Notes: a model not told the origin generated them from the sequence alone. 64,000 bases of DNA from Tateyamaria sp. syn59 (GCF_007995245.1 NZ_VCBA01000001.1:263730-327729); one strand, 5' to 3'; positions 52,832-61,473 are shown, numbered from the stretch's first letter. Program-made: numbers and translations.

Positions 52832-54331
52832 TTACTCCATAACGGGGATCGAGAATTCTCCGCCTTCCTTGATACCTGACGGCCAGCGTGCCGTCACTGT
52901 CTTGGTGCGCGTATAGAACTTAAATGCGTCAGGACCGTGTTGATTCAGGTCCCCAAATACGGATTTTTTCCAGCCACCGAACGTGTGATAGGCCAATGGC
53001 ACCGGAATGGGAACATTGATCCCCACCATCCCGATATTAATGCGATTGGCAAAGTCGCGTGCCGTGTCGCCATCGCGCGTGAAGATGGCAGTGCCGTTGC
53101 CGTATTCGTGGTCCATGGCGAGGCCGATGGCCTCTTCGTAGGTCTGGGCACGTACGGTGGTCAGGACAGGGCCAAAGATTTCCTGTTTGTAGATGTCCAT
53201 GTCTGGCGTGGCGCGGTCGAACAGGTGCGGGCCGACGAAATAGCCGTCTTCATAGCCCTGCAGTTTGAAATCCCGCCCGTCCACGACCAGTTCGGCGCCC
53301 TGGTCGATCCCGGTTTGCACCAGCCGTTCGATGTTGGCCTTAGCCGCACCCGTCACAACGGGGCCGTAGTCCACGTCATTGCCGGCCGTATAAGGGCCGA
53401 CCTTCAGCTTTTCGATACGCGGCACCAGCTTTTCGATGAGCCGGTCGGCGGTTTCATCCCCCACCGGTACGGCAACTGAGATGGCCATGCAGCGTTCGCC
53501 AGCGGCCCCGTAACCTGCACCGACCAAAGCGTCGGCGGCCTGATCCATGTCCGCATCTGGCATGACGATCATGTGGTTCTTGGCCCCGCCAAAGCACTGC
53601 ACGCGTTTCCCGTTCGCGCATCCTGTGGCGTAGATGTATTCGGCGATAGGGGTGGAGCCGACAAACCCGATGGATTGCACGACACCGTGGTGCAAGAGCG
53701 CATCGACCGCTTCCTTGTCACCGTTGACGACCTGCAGGATGCCTTTGGGCAGACCCGCTTCCTCCATCAGCTCTGCCAGCATCAGCGGCACCGATGGGTC
53801 GCGTTCGGACGGTTTGAGGATGAAGGCGTTGCCGCACGCGATGGCAGGGGCGAACATCCACATCGGGATCATGGCGGGGAAGTTGAAGGGCGTGATACCA
53901 GCCGTCACACCCAGCGGCTGGCGCATGGAATACATGTCGATGCCGGGGCCTGCGCTGTCGGTGTATTCGCCCTTCAGTAGGTGCGGGGCGCCGATGCAGT
54001 ATTCGACCACCTCAAGCCCGCGTTGTACGTCACCGGCTGCATCTGGCAGCGTTTTGCCATGCTCGCGGCTGAGCGCTTCGGCCAGCTTGTCCATGTCGCG
54101 GTTCAGCAGGCTCACAAACTTCATCAGCACACGGGCGCGGCGCTGCGGGTTGGTGGCGGCCCATGCGGGTTGGGCTTTGGCCGCGATCTCGATTGCCTTT
54201 GCGACCTCTTCCGTAGACGCGAGCGGCACTTTGGCCTGCACCTCGCCGGTGGCAGGGTTCATCACGTCGGCGAAACGGCCCGAGGTGCCGCTGACATGGG
54301 CGCCGTCGATATAGTGGGAAAGCTCTTGCAT
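52832..54331 (-). CDS. mmsA: Methylmalonate-semialdehyde dehydrogenase (CoA-acylating)
   Basis: This 499-residue aldehyde dehydrogenase converts methylmalonate semialdehyde to propionyl-CoA, the end of valine degradation (it also acts in thymine and inositol catabolism). Signatures are GITPFNFPAMIPMWMFAPAIACGNAF, FVGSTPIAEYIY, GGAKNHMIVMPDAD, and the catalytic Cys in GAAGERCMAISVAV. The ATG at 54331 has CAGGAGGATCCC upstream. First gene of the operon; a LysR gene is divergent. Confidence 0.96.
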   Translation of the reverse strand: MQELSHYIDGAHVSGTSGRFADVMNPATGEVQAKVPLASTEEVAKAIEIAAKAQPAWAATNPQRRARVLMKFVSLLNRDMDKLAEALSREHGKTLPDAAGDVQRGLEVVEYCIGAPHLLKGEYTDSAGPGIDMYSMRQPLGVTAGITPFNFPAMIPMWMFAPAIACGNAFILKPSERDPSVPLMLAELMEEAGLPKGILQVVNGDKEAVDALLHHGVVQSIGFVGSTPIAEYIYATGCANGKRVQCFGGAKNHMIVMPDADMDQAADALVGAGYGAAGERCMAISVAVPVGDETADRLIEKLVPRIEKLKVGPYTAGNDVDYGPVVTGAAKANIERLVQTGIDQGAELVVDGRDFKLQGYEDGYFVGPHLFDRATPDMDIYKQEIFGPVLTTVRAQTYEEAIGLAMDHEYGNGTAIFTRDGDTARDFANRINIGMVGINVPIPVPLAYHTFGGWKKSVFGDLNQHGPDAFKFYTRTKTVTARWPSGIKEGGEFSIPVME

Positions 54332-54367
54332 GGGATCCTCCTGATCGCTGTTGAGTGCAGGATAGTC

Positions 54368-54423
54368 TTGCAAAATAGTGTGCAAAAGGGGCAGTTGGGC
54401 AAAATGGATCTGCATTTTTGCAT
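54368..54423. promoter_or_regulatory. Operator-like repeats between mmsA and lysR gene
   Basis: TTGCA (54368-54372) and TGCAA (54381-54385) form an inverted repeat with 8-base spacing, extended as TTGCAAAA and GTGCAAAA direct elements. TGCATTTTTGCA follows at 54411-54422. The cluster sits between the divergent starts of mmsA and the LysR gene and fits a LysR-type regulator that controls both. Confidence 0.5.
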
Positions 54424-54435
54424 GATGGAGGGGGC

Positions 54436-55353
54436 ATGCTGCCGCATTGGGATGATCTGCGCCTGTTTCTGGCGGTCGCACGGGCCGAGACGCTGTCGGC
54501 TGCGGCTAAAACCACGCGCAAGGATGCAGCGACCCTCGGGCGGCGGGTCGCGCGGTTGGAGAGGGATCTCGATACCGTTCTGTTTCGCAAGTCACCGCAA
54601 GGGTATGCGCTGACCGAGGCGGGGCTGCGATTGCGCGACAGGGCCGAGGCGGCCGAGGCTGCGATGCGCGCCGCGACCGAAGGCATCAGCGGGACAGGGC
54701 GGCCAGAGACGGATGCGGGTCTGACCGGTCAAGTGCGGATCGGTGCGCCCGATGGCTGCGCCAACTACGTGCTGCCGCAAGTGTGCGCCGCACTCGGTCG
54801 CGCGCATCCAGGCCTGGACATCCAGATCGTGGCCTTGCCGCGCGTGTTCAACCTGTCACGGCGCGAGGCCGATCTGGCCATCGGGGTCAGCGCACCGACC
54901 GCAGGGCAGTTGACGGTGCAGCGCATGACCGACTACCGGCTGCATTTCGCGGCCAGCGAAAGCTATCTTGCGGAGGCGCCGCCGTTGCGCGCGCTCGCGG
55001 ACCTGCAGCAGCATCGGGTCGTGGGGTATATCCCGGACATGATCTTTGATCGCGAACTGGACTATCTGGCGGATGCCGGCGTGGCGCGTGTGGCGCTGGC
55101 GTCGAACTCTGTCGCGGTGCAACTCAACTTGCTGCGGCAGGGCGGCGGGGTCGGCGTTGTCCACGATTTTGCCTTGCCCTTTGCGCCCGGTTTGCGCCGC
55201 GTGCTGCAGGATCACCTGTCGCTGTCACGCAGCTTTTACCTCATCCGTCACCAGTCAGATACGCGGGATGCGCGGTTGAACCGCTTTGCCGAATTGCTGG
55301 TGCAGGCGGTGCGGACGGAGTTAGCGCGACTTGAAGGTAAAGTATCCTTGTAA
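54436..55353 (+). CDS. LysR family transcriptional regulator
   Basis: This 305-residue regulator has an N-terminal winged HTH (WDDLRLFLAVARAETLSAAAKTTRKDAATLGRRVARLERDL) and a LysR substrate-binding domain from about residue 95 (GQVRIGAPDGCANYVLPQVCAAL). The ATG at 54436 has GATGGAGGGG upstream. It is divergent from mmsA, so I infer that it controls the valine operon and itself. The effector is unknown. Confidence 0.9.
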   Translation: MLPHWDDLRLFLAVARAETLSAAAKTTRKDAATLGRRVARLERDLDTVLFRKSPQGYALTEAGLRLRDRAEAAEAAMRAATEGISGTGRPETDAGLTGQVRIGAPDGCANYVLPQVCAALGRAHPGLDIQIVALPRVFNLSRREADLAIGVSAPTAGQLTVQRMTDYRLHFAASESYLAEAPPLRALADLQQHRVVGYIPDMIFDRELDYLADAGVARVALASNSVAVQLNLLRQGGGVGVVHDFALPFAPGLRRVLQDHLSLSRSFYLIRHQSDTRDARLNRFAELLVQAVRTELARLEGKVSL

Positions 55354-55521
55354 AACAATAATCTGAGATGCAAAGCTCACGTCATACTCGGGCATTGCTC
55401 CCGCCTAAATGTGACCCAATTTCAACTGGCGGTAGATTGCCGCAAGGCCTTCATACTCTTGACATGAGGGCGGTTGGCGGCGGACGCTGCATTACACCCC
55501 ATCGTTGAGAGGCCCACACCC

Positions 55522-55956
55522 ATGCTTGTGCACCAGATCCTCAAGTCCAAATCGGACGACGCCGTTGTCACTGTCCAGCCCGGCACAAAAGTGTCCGACG
55601 CGGCCAAGATCCTGGCGGAACGCAAGATCGGGACGGTCGTGGTGTCGGGCGATGGGCAGACAGCGGATGGCATCCTGTCAGAACGCGACATTGTCCGCGT
55701 CCTGGCGCAAAAGGGCGGGTCCGTACTGACCGATCCGGTCGATACCTACATGACGACGCAACTGGTCACGTGCGGGCGGCAGGACGATGCTGATGCCATT
55801 CTGGCCACGATGACGGAGAAGCGGTTTCGCCATATGCCGGTGGTCGAGGATGGGCATCTCGTGGGCCTGATCACCATCGGTGACGTGGTCAAGGCGCGCC
55901 TCGCGGAACTGTCGATGGAGAAGGATGCCCTGCAGGGTATGATCATGGGGCACTGA
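55522..55956 (+). CDS. CBS domain protein
   Basis: This 144-residue protein consists of two CBS repeats: VVTVQPGTKVSDAAKILAERKIGTVVV with ADGILSERDIVRVLAQ, and the second with ADAILATMTEKRFRHMPVVEDGHLVGLITIGDVVKARL. CBS pairs bind adenosine nucleotides and act as energy or ligand sensors. No catalytic domain is attached. The ATG at 55522 has GAGAGG upstream. It precedes coaD by 81 bases. Confidence 0.9.
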   Translation: MLVHQILKSKSDDAVVTVQPGTKVSDAAKILAERKIGTVVVSGDGQTADGILSERDIVRVLAQKGGSVLTDPVDTYMTTQLVTCGRQDDADAILATMTEKRFRHMPVVEDGHLVGLITIGDVVKARLAELSMEKDALQGMIMGH

Positions 55957-56037
55957 CCAGACGCCTGCGTTCTGCCCGCTTGCAATCGCGGGCGTGAAAT
56001 GCTGCATTGCGGCCACGACGACTGACGGAGCCGCCCC

Positions 56038-56532
56038 ATGCGCATCGGCCTTTACCCTGGCACCTTTGATCCCATAACGCTGGGGCATATCGACATCATC
56101 CGCCGCGCGAGCCCAATGGTCGACAGACTGGTCATCGGCGTGGCCATCAATCGCGACAAGGGGCCGTTGTTCGCGCTCGAAGAACGTGTCGCCATGATCG
56201 AGGCGGAATGCGCCAAGCTAAGCGGGCAGACCGGGACCGAGATTGTCGTGCACCCCTTCGAAAACCTGCTGATTGACTGCGCGCGTGATGTGGGTGCGCA
56301 ATTCATTTTCCGCGGGCTGCGGGCCGTGGCGGACTTTGAATACGAATTCCAGATGGTCGGCATGAACCGGCGGCTCGATGACAGCATCGAAACTGTGTTC
56401 CTGATGGCCGAAGCGGAGCATCAGGCGATTGCGTCGAAACTGGTGAAAGAGATCGCGCGGCTGGGCGGTGACGTCAGCGAGTTCGTGACGCCCCTGGTGA
56501 ACGACGCGCTGAAAAAGCGGTTCGGTTCGTAA
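56038..56532 (+). CDS. coaD: Pantetheine-phosphate adenylyltransferase
   Basis: This 164-residue enzyme of CoA synthesis adenylates 4'-phosphopantetheine. It has GLYPGTFDPITLGHIDIIRRA (the T/HxGH nucleotidyltransferase motif), FENLLIDCARDVGAQFIFRGLRAVADFEYEFQM, and a C-terminal segment EIARLGGDVSEFVTPLV in place of the usual ISST region. Normal length. It converges with the next gene. Confidence 0.95.
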   Translation: MRIGLYPGTFDPITLGHIDIIRRASPMVDRLVIGVAINRDKGPLFALEERVAMIEAECAKLSGQTGTEIVVHPFENLLIDCARDVGAQFIFRGLRAVADFEYEFQMVGMNRRLDDSIETVFLMAEAEHQAIASKLVKEIARLGGDVSEFVTPLVNDALKKRFGS

Positions 56533-56541
56533 GCGGCTGAT

Positions 56542-57552
56542 CTACGGCAGGTTTTTCAACTTCTGTGCGGTTTCCGGCATGCGTGTCAGCGTCGCATCGA
56601 TCCGTTGTCGCCAACGCGGACCCCGTTCCAGCGCGTCGGTGTATGCATCCGCTAAGTCCTCCGGTCGGTCCTGCGCCAGAACGTCGATCAAAAACGCCGC
56701 CTGCGCCCGGTCCTTGCGCGCTTTGAATTGGTCCGGACCGTCCCGGCGACGGTCTGCCACGATCAGCTTGTGAATGGCATATTTCTCGGGTCGCGGCACT
56801 TGGACAAGGATGCCCGATCGGTAGAGTGCAACCGCGTGAATAGGGTCCGCAATCAGGTAGTTGAGGTAATTCAGCGCCTGTGCGCTGACGCCAAGCGCGG
56901 GCAGCGCTTTGACCGTTTCATCGCCGAAAGCGGGGGTCAGGAATTCGACCATCGCCGTCCCATGGCTTTGCCGCCAGCGCCAGACCTGCGTGTCTGTCAC
57001 GCCGGGTACGGGGTCGAATTTCAGCGCGCTCAGGATGTCGTTCGGCGCTGCGTCGACCCGGTCATCCAGTGCCACGGACAGCCGTTCAAAGCTGGCAAAG
57101 TCGATGTCGCCGGTCTGCGCCAACTCGTCCGTGTCAAAGCGTACGCCCAATTCACCCTGATAGAGCGCATAGGCGCCCGTTCCGATCATCGTACCGCCCA
57201 GACGGAACAGGCCCGCCCGCGCAAAAGCGCCCAGCAGCGATCCGGTGTCGCGATCGGTGGTGATAAACCCTTCGGCCCGCAGCATCCGGGCGAGGCGCGC
57301 CATGGCTTTGCGCCGGGTGTCGCCCTCGGCCTTCAGCGCTGCAGCGCGGTCGAGGCGCGCACGCAGCTCGGGCGTGTCTTCGCCCAGATAGCGCGCCTTC
57401 ATCTCGGTCCCGATGCGGAAGCGGTCGTACAGATAGGTGCGCCCATTGCGCGTACGCGCTTCAACACTGCCGATCAGGTCTGCGGCGCGGTCATCACGGT
57501 GCAAGCGCAACAGATCCTGATAGGCGACCTGCGCCGCGCGCGAATGAGACAT
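56542..57552 (-). CDS. GSU2403-type nucleotidyltransferase-fold protein
   Basis: This is a protein of about 336 residues of the NTP_transf_8 / GSU2403 family, with a polymerase-beta-like nucleotidyltransferase fold. The candidate active site is GGTMIGTGAYALYQGELG followed by TGDIDFASF (the D-x-D pair). A helical, coiled-coil-like N-terminal section (LRARLDRAAALKAEG) and a C-terminal section with EKYAIHKLIVADRRR complete it. AbiEii-like toxins have a related fold; no antitoxin gene is adjacent. Starts at 57552, 57561 and 57567 are all possible, and a tandem inverted repeat overlaps them. Confidence 0.75.
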   Translation of the reverse strand: MSHSRAAQVAYQDLLRLHRDDRAADLIGSVEARTRNGRTYLYDRFRIGTEMKARYLGEDTPELRARLDRAAALKAEGDTRRKAMARLARMLRAEGFITTDRDTGSLLGAFARAGLFRLGGTMIGTGAYALYQGELGVRFDTDELAQTGDIDFASFERLSVALDDRVDAAPNDILSALKFDPVPGVTDTQVWRWRQSHGTAMVEFLTPAFGDETVKALPALGVSAQALNYLNYLIADPIHAVALYRSGILVQVPRPEKYAIHKLIVADRRRDGPDQFKARKDRAQAAFLIDVLAQDRPEDLADAYTDALERGPRWRQRIDATLTRMPETAQKLKNLP

Positions 57553-57560
57553 GATGAGCA

Positions 57561-57626
57561 TGTGCATCAAATATATTTTTGCTGCATACAGCGCAAGGTG
57601 TGCATCAGAAAATTATTTGCTGCACA
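57561..57626. promoter_or_regulatory. Tandem operator-like inverted repeats at nucleotidyltransferase start
   Basis: Two copies of a 26-base unit (TGTGCATCA, 8 AT-rich bases, TTTGCTGCA) lie at 57561-57586 and 57599-57624, 38 bp apart. Each unit is itself an imperfect inverted repeat: TGTGCATCA faces TGCTGCACA or TGCTGCATA. They overlap possible start codons of the minus-strand gene and lie before its promoter region, which fits autorepression. Confidence 0.55.
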
Positions 57627-57642
57627 CGAGGAGCGACAAATA

Positions 57643-57673
57643 ACAAAGGGCGCCTGAAAAGACGCCCCTTTTT
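57643..57673 (-). terminator. Terminator of gap1
   Basis: On the minus strand GGGCGTC pairs with GGCGCCC around TTTTCA (57648-57667) and is followed by TTTGTTA. It lies 22 bases after the gap1 stop and separates it from the nucleotidyltransferase gene. Confidence 0.7.
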
Positions 57674-57689
57674 CAATGGTTTCAGTGGG

Positions 57690-58694
57690 TCAGAGGTATT
57701 TGCCCATCTCAACGGCCGTGTCGGCCATGCGGTTGGAAAAGCCCCATTCGTTGTCGTACCACGACAGGATGCGGACCATATTGCCGTCCATCACCTTGGT
57801 CTGATCGGTGGCAAAGATCGACGAATGCGGGTCGTGATTGAAGTCCATGGACACCAGTTTCGCGTCCGTCACACCCAGCACGCCCTTTAGCGGGCCAGAG
57901 GCAGCTGCCGCGGTCATCGCCGCGTTGATCTGGTCAGCGGTCACGTCGCCATCCACCTCGACCGTCAGGTCGACGCAGGACACATTCGGGGTGGGCACGC
58001 GGATCGCCACACCATCGAGCTTGCCGTTCAACTCCGGCATCACCAGTCCCACGGCCTTGGCCGCACCGGTGGAGGTGGGGATCATGCTCATCGCGGCAGC
58101 GCGCGCTCGGTAGAGATCCTTGTGCATCGTGTCGAGCGTCGGCTGGTCGCCGGTGTAGCTGTGCACGGTGGTCATAAACCCACGCTTGATGCCAAACTGG
58201 TCATGCAGGACCTTCGCCACAGGCGTCAGGCAGTTCGTCGTGCACGAGGCGTTGGAAACAATCACGTCGTCACCGGTCAGCGCGTCATGGTTGACGCCAT
58301 AGACGATGGTCTTGTCCGCATCCTTGCCGGGGGCCGAGATCAGCACGCGGCTTGATCCGTTTTCAAGATGCGCCTGGCACGCTTCTTTCGAGGTGAAGAT
58401 GCCGGTGCACTCCATCACGATGTCCACGTCGCTCCAGGGCAGGTCTGCCGGATTGCGTTCTGCCGTGACCTTGATGGGGCCGTGGCCTACGTCGATGCTG
58501 TCGCCTGAGACCGTCACCTTTGCTGGGAATCGGCCATGCACGCTGTCATATTGCAGCAGGTGAGCGTTCGTTTCGACTGGCCCGAGGTCATTGATCGCAA
58601 CCACCTCGACATCTGTCCGGCCGCTTTCCACGATCGCGCGCAGCACATTGCGCCCGATGCGCCCGAAGCCGTTGATTGCTACTTTGATGGCCAT
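57690..58694 (-). CDS. gap: Glyceraldehyde-3-phosphate dehydrogenase 1 (NAD type)
   Basis: This 334-residue enzyme is of the type that converts glyceraldehyde-3-phosphate to 1,3-bisphosphoglycerate. The Rossmann motif is INGFGRIGR, the active-site Cys is in SNASCTTNC, and the His is in TTVHSYTGDQ. Asp36 in VVAINDLGP is the residue that excludes NADP, so NAD is the likely cofactor. The ATG at 58694 has GGGGGACACC upstream. A TTA-N-CG-N-TAA palindrome lies 65 bases before it. Confidence 0.95.
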   Translation of the reverse strand: MAIKVAINGFGRIGRNVLRAIVESGRTDVEVVAINDLGPVETNAHLLQYDSVHGRFPAKVTVSGDSIDVGHGPIKVTAERNPADLPWSDVDIVMECTGIFTSKEACQAHLENGSSRVLISAPGKDADKTIVYGVNHDALTGDDVIVSNASCTTNCLTPVAKVLHDQFGIKRGFMTTVHSYTGDQPTLDTMHKDLYRARAAAMSMIPTSTGAAKAVGLVMPELNGKLDGVAIRVPTPNVSCVDLTVEVDGDVTADQINAAMTAAAASGPLKGVLGVTDAKLVSMDFNHDPHSSIFATDQTKVMDGNMVRILSWYDNEWGFSNRMADTAVEMGKYL

Positions 58695-58758
58695 GGTGTC
58701 CCCCATGTCTGGTGTCAGAAGTCTGTCTGAGCGCAGCCCCGTCATCCGGATGTGCGCC

Positions 58759-58770
58759 GTTACCGCTAAC
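58759..58770. promoter_or_regulatory. CG-centred palindrome upstream of gap1
   Basis: GTTACCGCTAAC fits GTTA-N-CG-N-TAAC. The same core pattern TTA-N-CG-N-TAA occurs before pdhA, lpd and gap2. Confidence 0.55.
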
Positions 58771-58837
58771 AAAGGCAAACCAACGCCGTTGTCAACCGTG
58801 AACGCCGGTCACGGTTGCGTTGCGTTTGGGGCAGGGA

Positions 58838-58981
58838 TCAGCGCCAGAAGGCGATCCACTCCAGCAATTCGGCGAATTTCTTGCCCAGAAAAATCAGGTG
58901 TTCGGTGCCATAAAGCATGACGTCTGCCGCAATGGCGCCCAGGATCAGCAGGGCAAGAACAAGGGCGATGCTGTTGGTCAT
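58838..58981 (-). CDS. 47-residue membrane microprotein between the gap genes
   Basis: This very short gene has the reading MTNSIALVLALLILGAIAAD, then VMLYGTEHLIFLGKKFAELL, then EWIAFWR and TGA. One N-terminal transmembrane helix is followed by an amphipathic helix. The ATG at 58981 has a weak upstream site. It lies between gap1 and gap2 on the same strand. I recall similar short genes at this place in other Rhodobacterales, but cannot verify conservation here. Confidence 0.6.
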   Translation of the reverse strand: MTNSIALVLALLILGAIAADVMLYGTEHLIFLGKKFAELLEWIAFWR

Positions 58982-59053
58982 TCGGGCGTCACACAAGAAA
59001 AGGGCAGGGCTGTTGTGACAGCCCCGCCCGATGCTTGCAAGTTGTGCGCTGGG

Positions 59054-60055
59054 TCAGTTCAGGCGGCCCATGGCGACGGCTACATCTGCCATGCGGACCG
59101 AGAACGCCCATTCGTTGTCGTACCAGGCCAGCACGCGCACCAGCCGGTTGCCCACCACCTTGGTCTGGTCGGGGGCAAAGATGGACGAATGTTCGGTGTG
59201 GTTAAAGTCGATGCTGACCTTCTGCTCATCGTCATAGGCCAGCACGCGACCCATGGGGCCTGCGGCAGCCTCGGCCACGGCGGCGTTGACCTCTTCGGCG
59301 GTCACATCACGGCTGGCCTCGAATGTCAGGTCCACGGCACTCACGTTCGGCGTAGGCACGCGCATCGCGGTGCCGTCGAGCTTGCCCGCAAGGTTGGGCA
59401 GCACTTCACCGAGCGCCTTCGCAGCCCCTGTCGAGGTCGGGATCATCGCCATTGCCGCCGCGCGCGCGCGGTAAAGGTCGTCATGGCGGCGGTCGAGCGT
59501 CGGCTGGTCGCCGGTGTAGCTGTGGATCGTGGTCATCACGCCACGCTCAATGCCCACGGCGCGGTCCAGCACCTTCGCCAGCGGGGCAAGGCAGTTCGTT
59601 GTACAAGACCCGTTCGAAATCATCCGGTCATTGGCGGCCAGCTGTTCGTCGTTCACGCCGAAGACAACCGTCTTGTCCACGTTCTTGCCGGGCGCGGAAA
59701 GCAGCACTTTCTTGGCGCCGCGTTCAAAGTGCACCTTTGCCTTTTCGCCGTCGTTGAACTTGCCGGTGCATTCCAGCACCACATCAACGCCGGTCCAATC
59801 AAGCTCGTTCATGTCGTAGGTCGACATCATGCGGATCGGGCCGCGGCCGAGATCCATCGTGTCGTTGGTCAGCTTCACTTTGTTCGGGAAGCGGCCGTGC
59901 ACGCTGTCGTATTTGATTAGGTGGGCTGCAGTCTCAAGCGGGCCAGTGGCGTTCACGGCGACAACGTCGATGTCGTTGCGCAGGGAGGTGGCGATGTGGC
60001 TGAGCGTGCAACGCCCGATGCGTCCAAACCCGTTAATTCCGACTTTGATGGTCAT
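59054..60055 (-). CDS. gap: Glyceraldehyde-3-phosphate dehydrogenase 2 (probably NADP-capable)
   Basis: This is a 333-residue second GAPDH. It has INGFGRIGRCTLSH, active-site Cys in SNGSCTTNCLAP, and TTIHSYTGDQPTLD. Position 36 is Ala (VVAVNATGP) where gap1 has Asp; loss of that Asp is the classic sign of relaxed or NADP specificity. I infer a gluconeogenic or Calvin-type role. The ATG at 60055 has GAAGGACAACC upstream. Three CG-centred palindrome-like sites lie in its promoter region. Confidence 0.94.
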   Translation of the reverse strand: MTIKVGINGFGRIGRCTLSHIATSLRNDIDVVAVNATGPLETAAHLIKYDSVHGRFPNKVKLTNDTMDLGRGPIRMMSTYDMNELDWTGVDVVLECTGKFNDGEKAKVHFERGAKKVLLSAPGKNVDKTVVFGVNDEQLAANDRMISNGSCTTNCLAPLAKVLDRAVGIERGVMTTIHSYTGDQPTLDRRHDDLYRARAAAMAMIPTSTGAAKALGEVLPNLAGKLDGTAMRVPTPNVSAVDLTFEASRDVTAEEVNAAVAEAAAGPMGRVLAYDDEQKVSIDFNHTEHSSIFAPDQTKVVGNRLVRVLAWYDNEWAFSVRMADVAVAMGRLN

Positions 60056-60154
60056 GGTCCCGGTTGTCCTTCCGCTGGGGCAGTTAAACTGTTGCCTGCT
60101 AGATAGCCGCCGCACCGCAGCGTGAGAAGGGGGAAATCGTCAGAAAATCAGAGT

Positions 60155-60232
60155 GTTAGCGATAAACGTGTTCCATCGTATGCAGTTCGCGCTAACAGTA
60201 TGCGGAACGATCGGGCTGTGTTATGCGCTAAC
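60155..60232. promoter_or_regulatory. Cluster of CG-centred sites between gap2 and DUF808 gene
   Basis: GTTAGCGATAAA (60155-60166) fits TTA-N-CG-N-TAA. GTTCGCGCTAAC (60185-60196) fits with one mismatch. A half-site GCGCTAAC lies at 60225-60232. They stand between two divergent genes and may serve both. Confidence 0.5.
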
Positions 60233-60260
60233 GTAACAACACTATGAAGGGACAGGCGGA

Positions 60261-61229
60261 ATGAGCGGGCTTCTTGCGCTTTTGGATGATGTTGCGGGAA
60301 TCGCCAAAGTGGCCGCCGCATCGGTCGATGACGTGATCGGGCAGGCGGCCAAGGCCGGGTCTAAGGCGGCGGGCGCCGTGATCGACGATGCAGCCGTGAC
60401 GCCGAAATATGTCGCCGGATTTTCCGCAGATCGCGAATTGCCGATCATCTGGCGCATCACCAAGGGCTCGCTCAAAAACAAGCTGGTGTTCCTGTTGCCC
60501 ATCGGCCTCCTGCTGGCGAACTTCGCGCCCTGGGCCATTCCGCCGCTGCTGATGCTCGGCGGTGCGTATCTGTGTTTCGAAGGGGCCGAAAAGGTCGCCC
60601 ACGCCTTGGGGTGGGGGCACGGGCACGAGGATTACGCGGGCAAAGAGACCGAGATCGAGGATCCCGCGCATCTGGAAGAGCAGAAGGCGCAAGGCGCGAT
60701 CAAGACCGACTTTATTCTGTCGGCCGAAATCATGACCATTGCGCTGTCCGCCATTCCGAAAAGCAATTTCTGGATGGAGGCCGCTACCCTGGCAGCGGTG
60801 GCCATCATGATCACGGTGGCCGTTTATGGCTCGGTTGCGCTGATCGTGAAGGCGGATGATGTCGGCCTCGCACTGGCCACCCGTGGGCAGATCGGCCCGG
60901 TCCGCGCATTCGGGCGCGGCCTAGTCAAAGTCATGCCGGGTTTCATGAAGCTGCTCACCATCGTCGGCACGGCTGCCATGCTTTGGGTCGGAGGCGAAAT
61001 CATTGTGCATGGAACGGCGCAGATGGGTTGGCACGGGCCAGAGAACTGGATTTACGGCGTTGGCAAAAACATCGGCAGCGAATTTGTCAGCGGAAGCGGC
61101 TTTGTCGCGTGGCTGATCAAAGCAACCTTGCACGGGCTCATGGGCCTCGCCATTGGCTTTGTTCTGATCCCGGTAGGCGAGCGGGTGATCACGCCCATCT
61201 GGCGCTCGGTCGCACCCAAAGCCGTTTGA
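60261..61229 (+). CDS. DUF808 family membrane protein (YedI-like)
   Basis: This 322-residue inner-membrane protein begins SGLLALLDDVAGIAKVAAASVDDV, the hallmark of DUF808, then KAGSKAAGAVIDDAAVTPKYVAG. Four to five hydrophobic segments follow (LVFLLPIGLLLANFAPWAIPPLLMLGGAYL, LAAVAIMITVAVYGSVALIV, LLTIVGTAAMLWVGG, LHGLMGLAIGFVLIPVG). Function unknown. It is divergent from gap2 and shares its regulatory region. Confidence 0.9.
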   Translation: MSGLLALLDDVAGIAKVAAASVDDVIGQAAKAGSKAAGAVIDDAAVTPKYVAGFSADRELPIIWRITKGSLKNKLVFLLPIGLLLANFAPWAIPPLLMLGGAYLCFEGAEKVAHALGWGHGHEDYAGKETEIEDPAHLEEQKAQGAIKTDFILSAEIMTIALSAIPKSNFWMEAATLAAVAIMITVAVYGSVALIVKADDVGLALATRGQIGPVRAFGRGLVKVMPGFMKLLTIVGTAAMLWVGGEIIVHGTAQMGWHGPENWIYGVGKNIGSEFVSGSGFVAWLIKATLHGLMGLAIGFVLIPVGERVITPIWRSVAPKAV

Positions 61230-61473
61230 TCCTGTCGCACCGCAAGTGACGTTTTCCCGCGCCGCGCGCCTTGAACTTCGGTGGTGAAGCGCTGCGCAGG
61301 GCGTGAAGCCTCACAGGATGCAGGCGGTATACCCACTGCCCACCTTGGTCTATGCAGACAGGATCACACGTCTGCACAGGATGCTGAGGGCACAATAATG
61401 GTGTCGACCACGAACCCAAATTGGTCGGCAGCACCGCGTTCAGCCAAGCTGAAAGCCCGTGCCCGCCCTCAGG
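61230..61473. other. Intergenic region, no gene recognised
   Basis: This gap of 244 bases separates the DUF808 gene from a convergent small gene. A TGCAGAC-GTCTGCA stem of 7 bp lies near 61354-61376. No canonical terminator and no supportable reading frame. Confidence 0.4.

Noticed and set aside
56038-57552. Toxin-antitoxin pair formed by coaD and the nucleotidyltransferase gene
   Set aside because: coaD is an essential CoA-synthesis gene with intact motifs; the two genes converge and share no operon.
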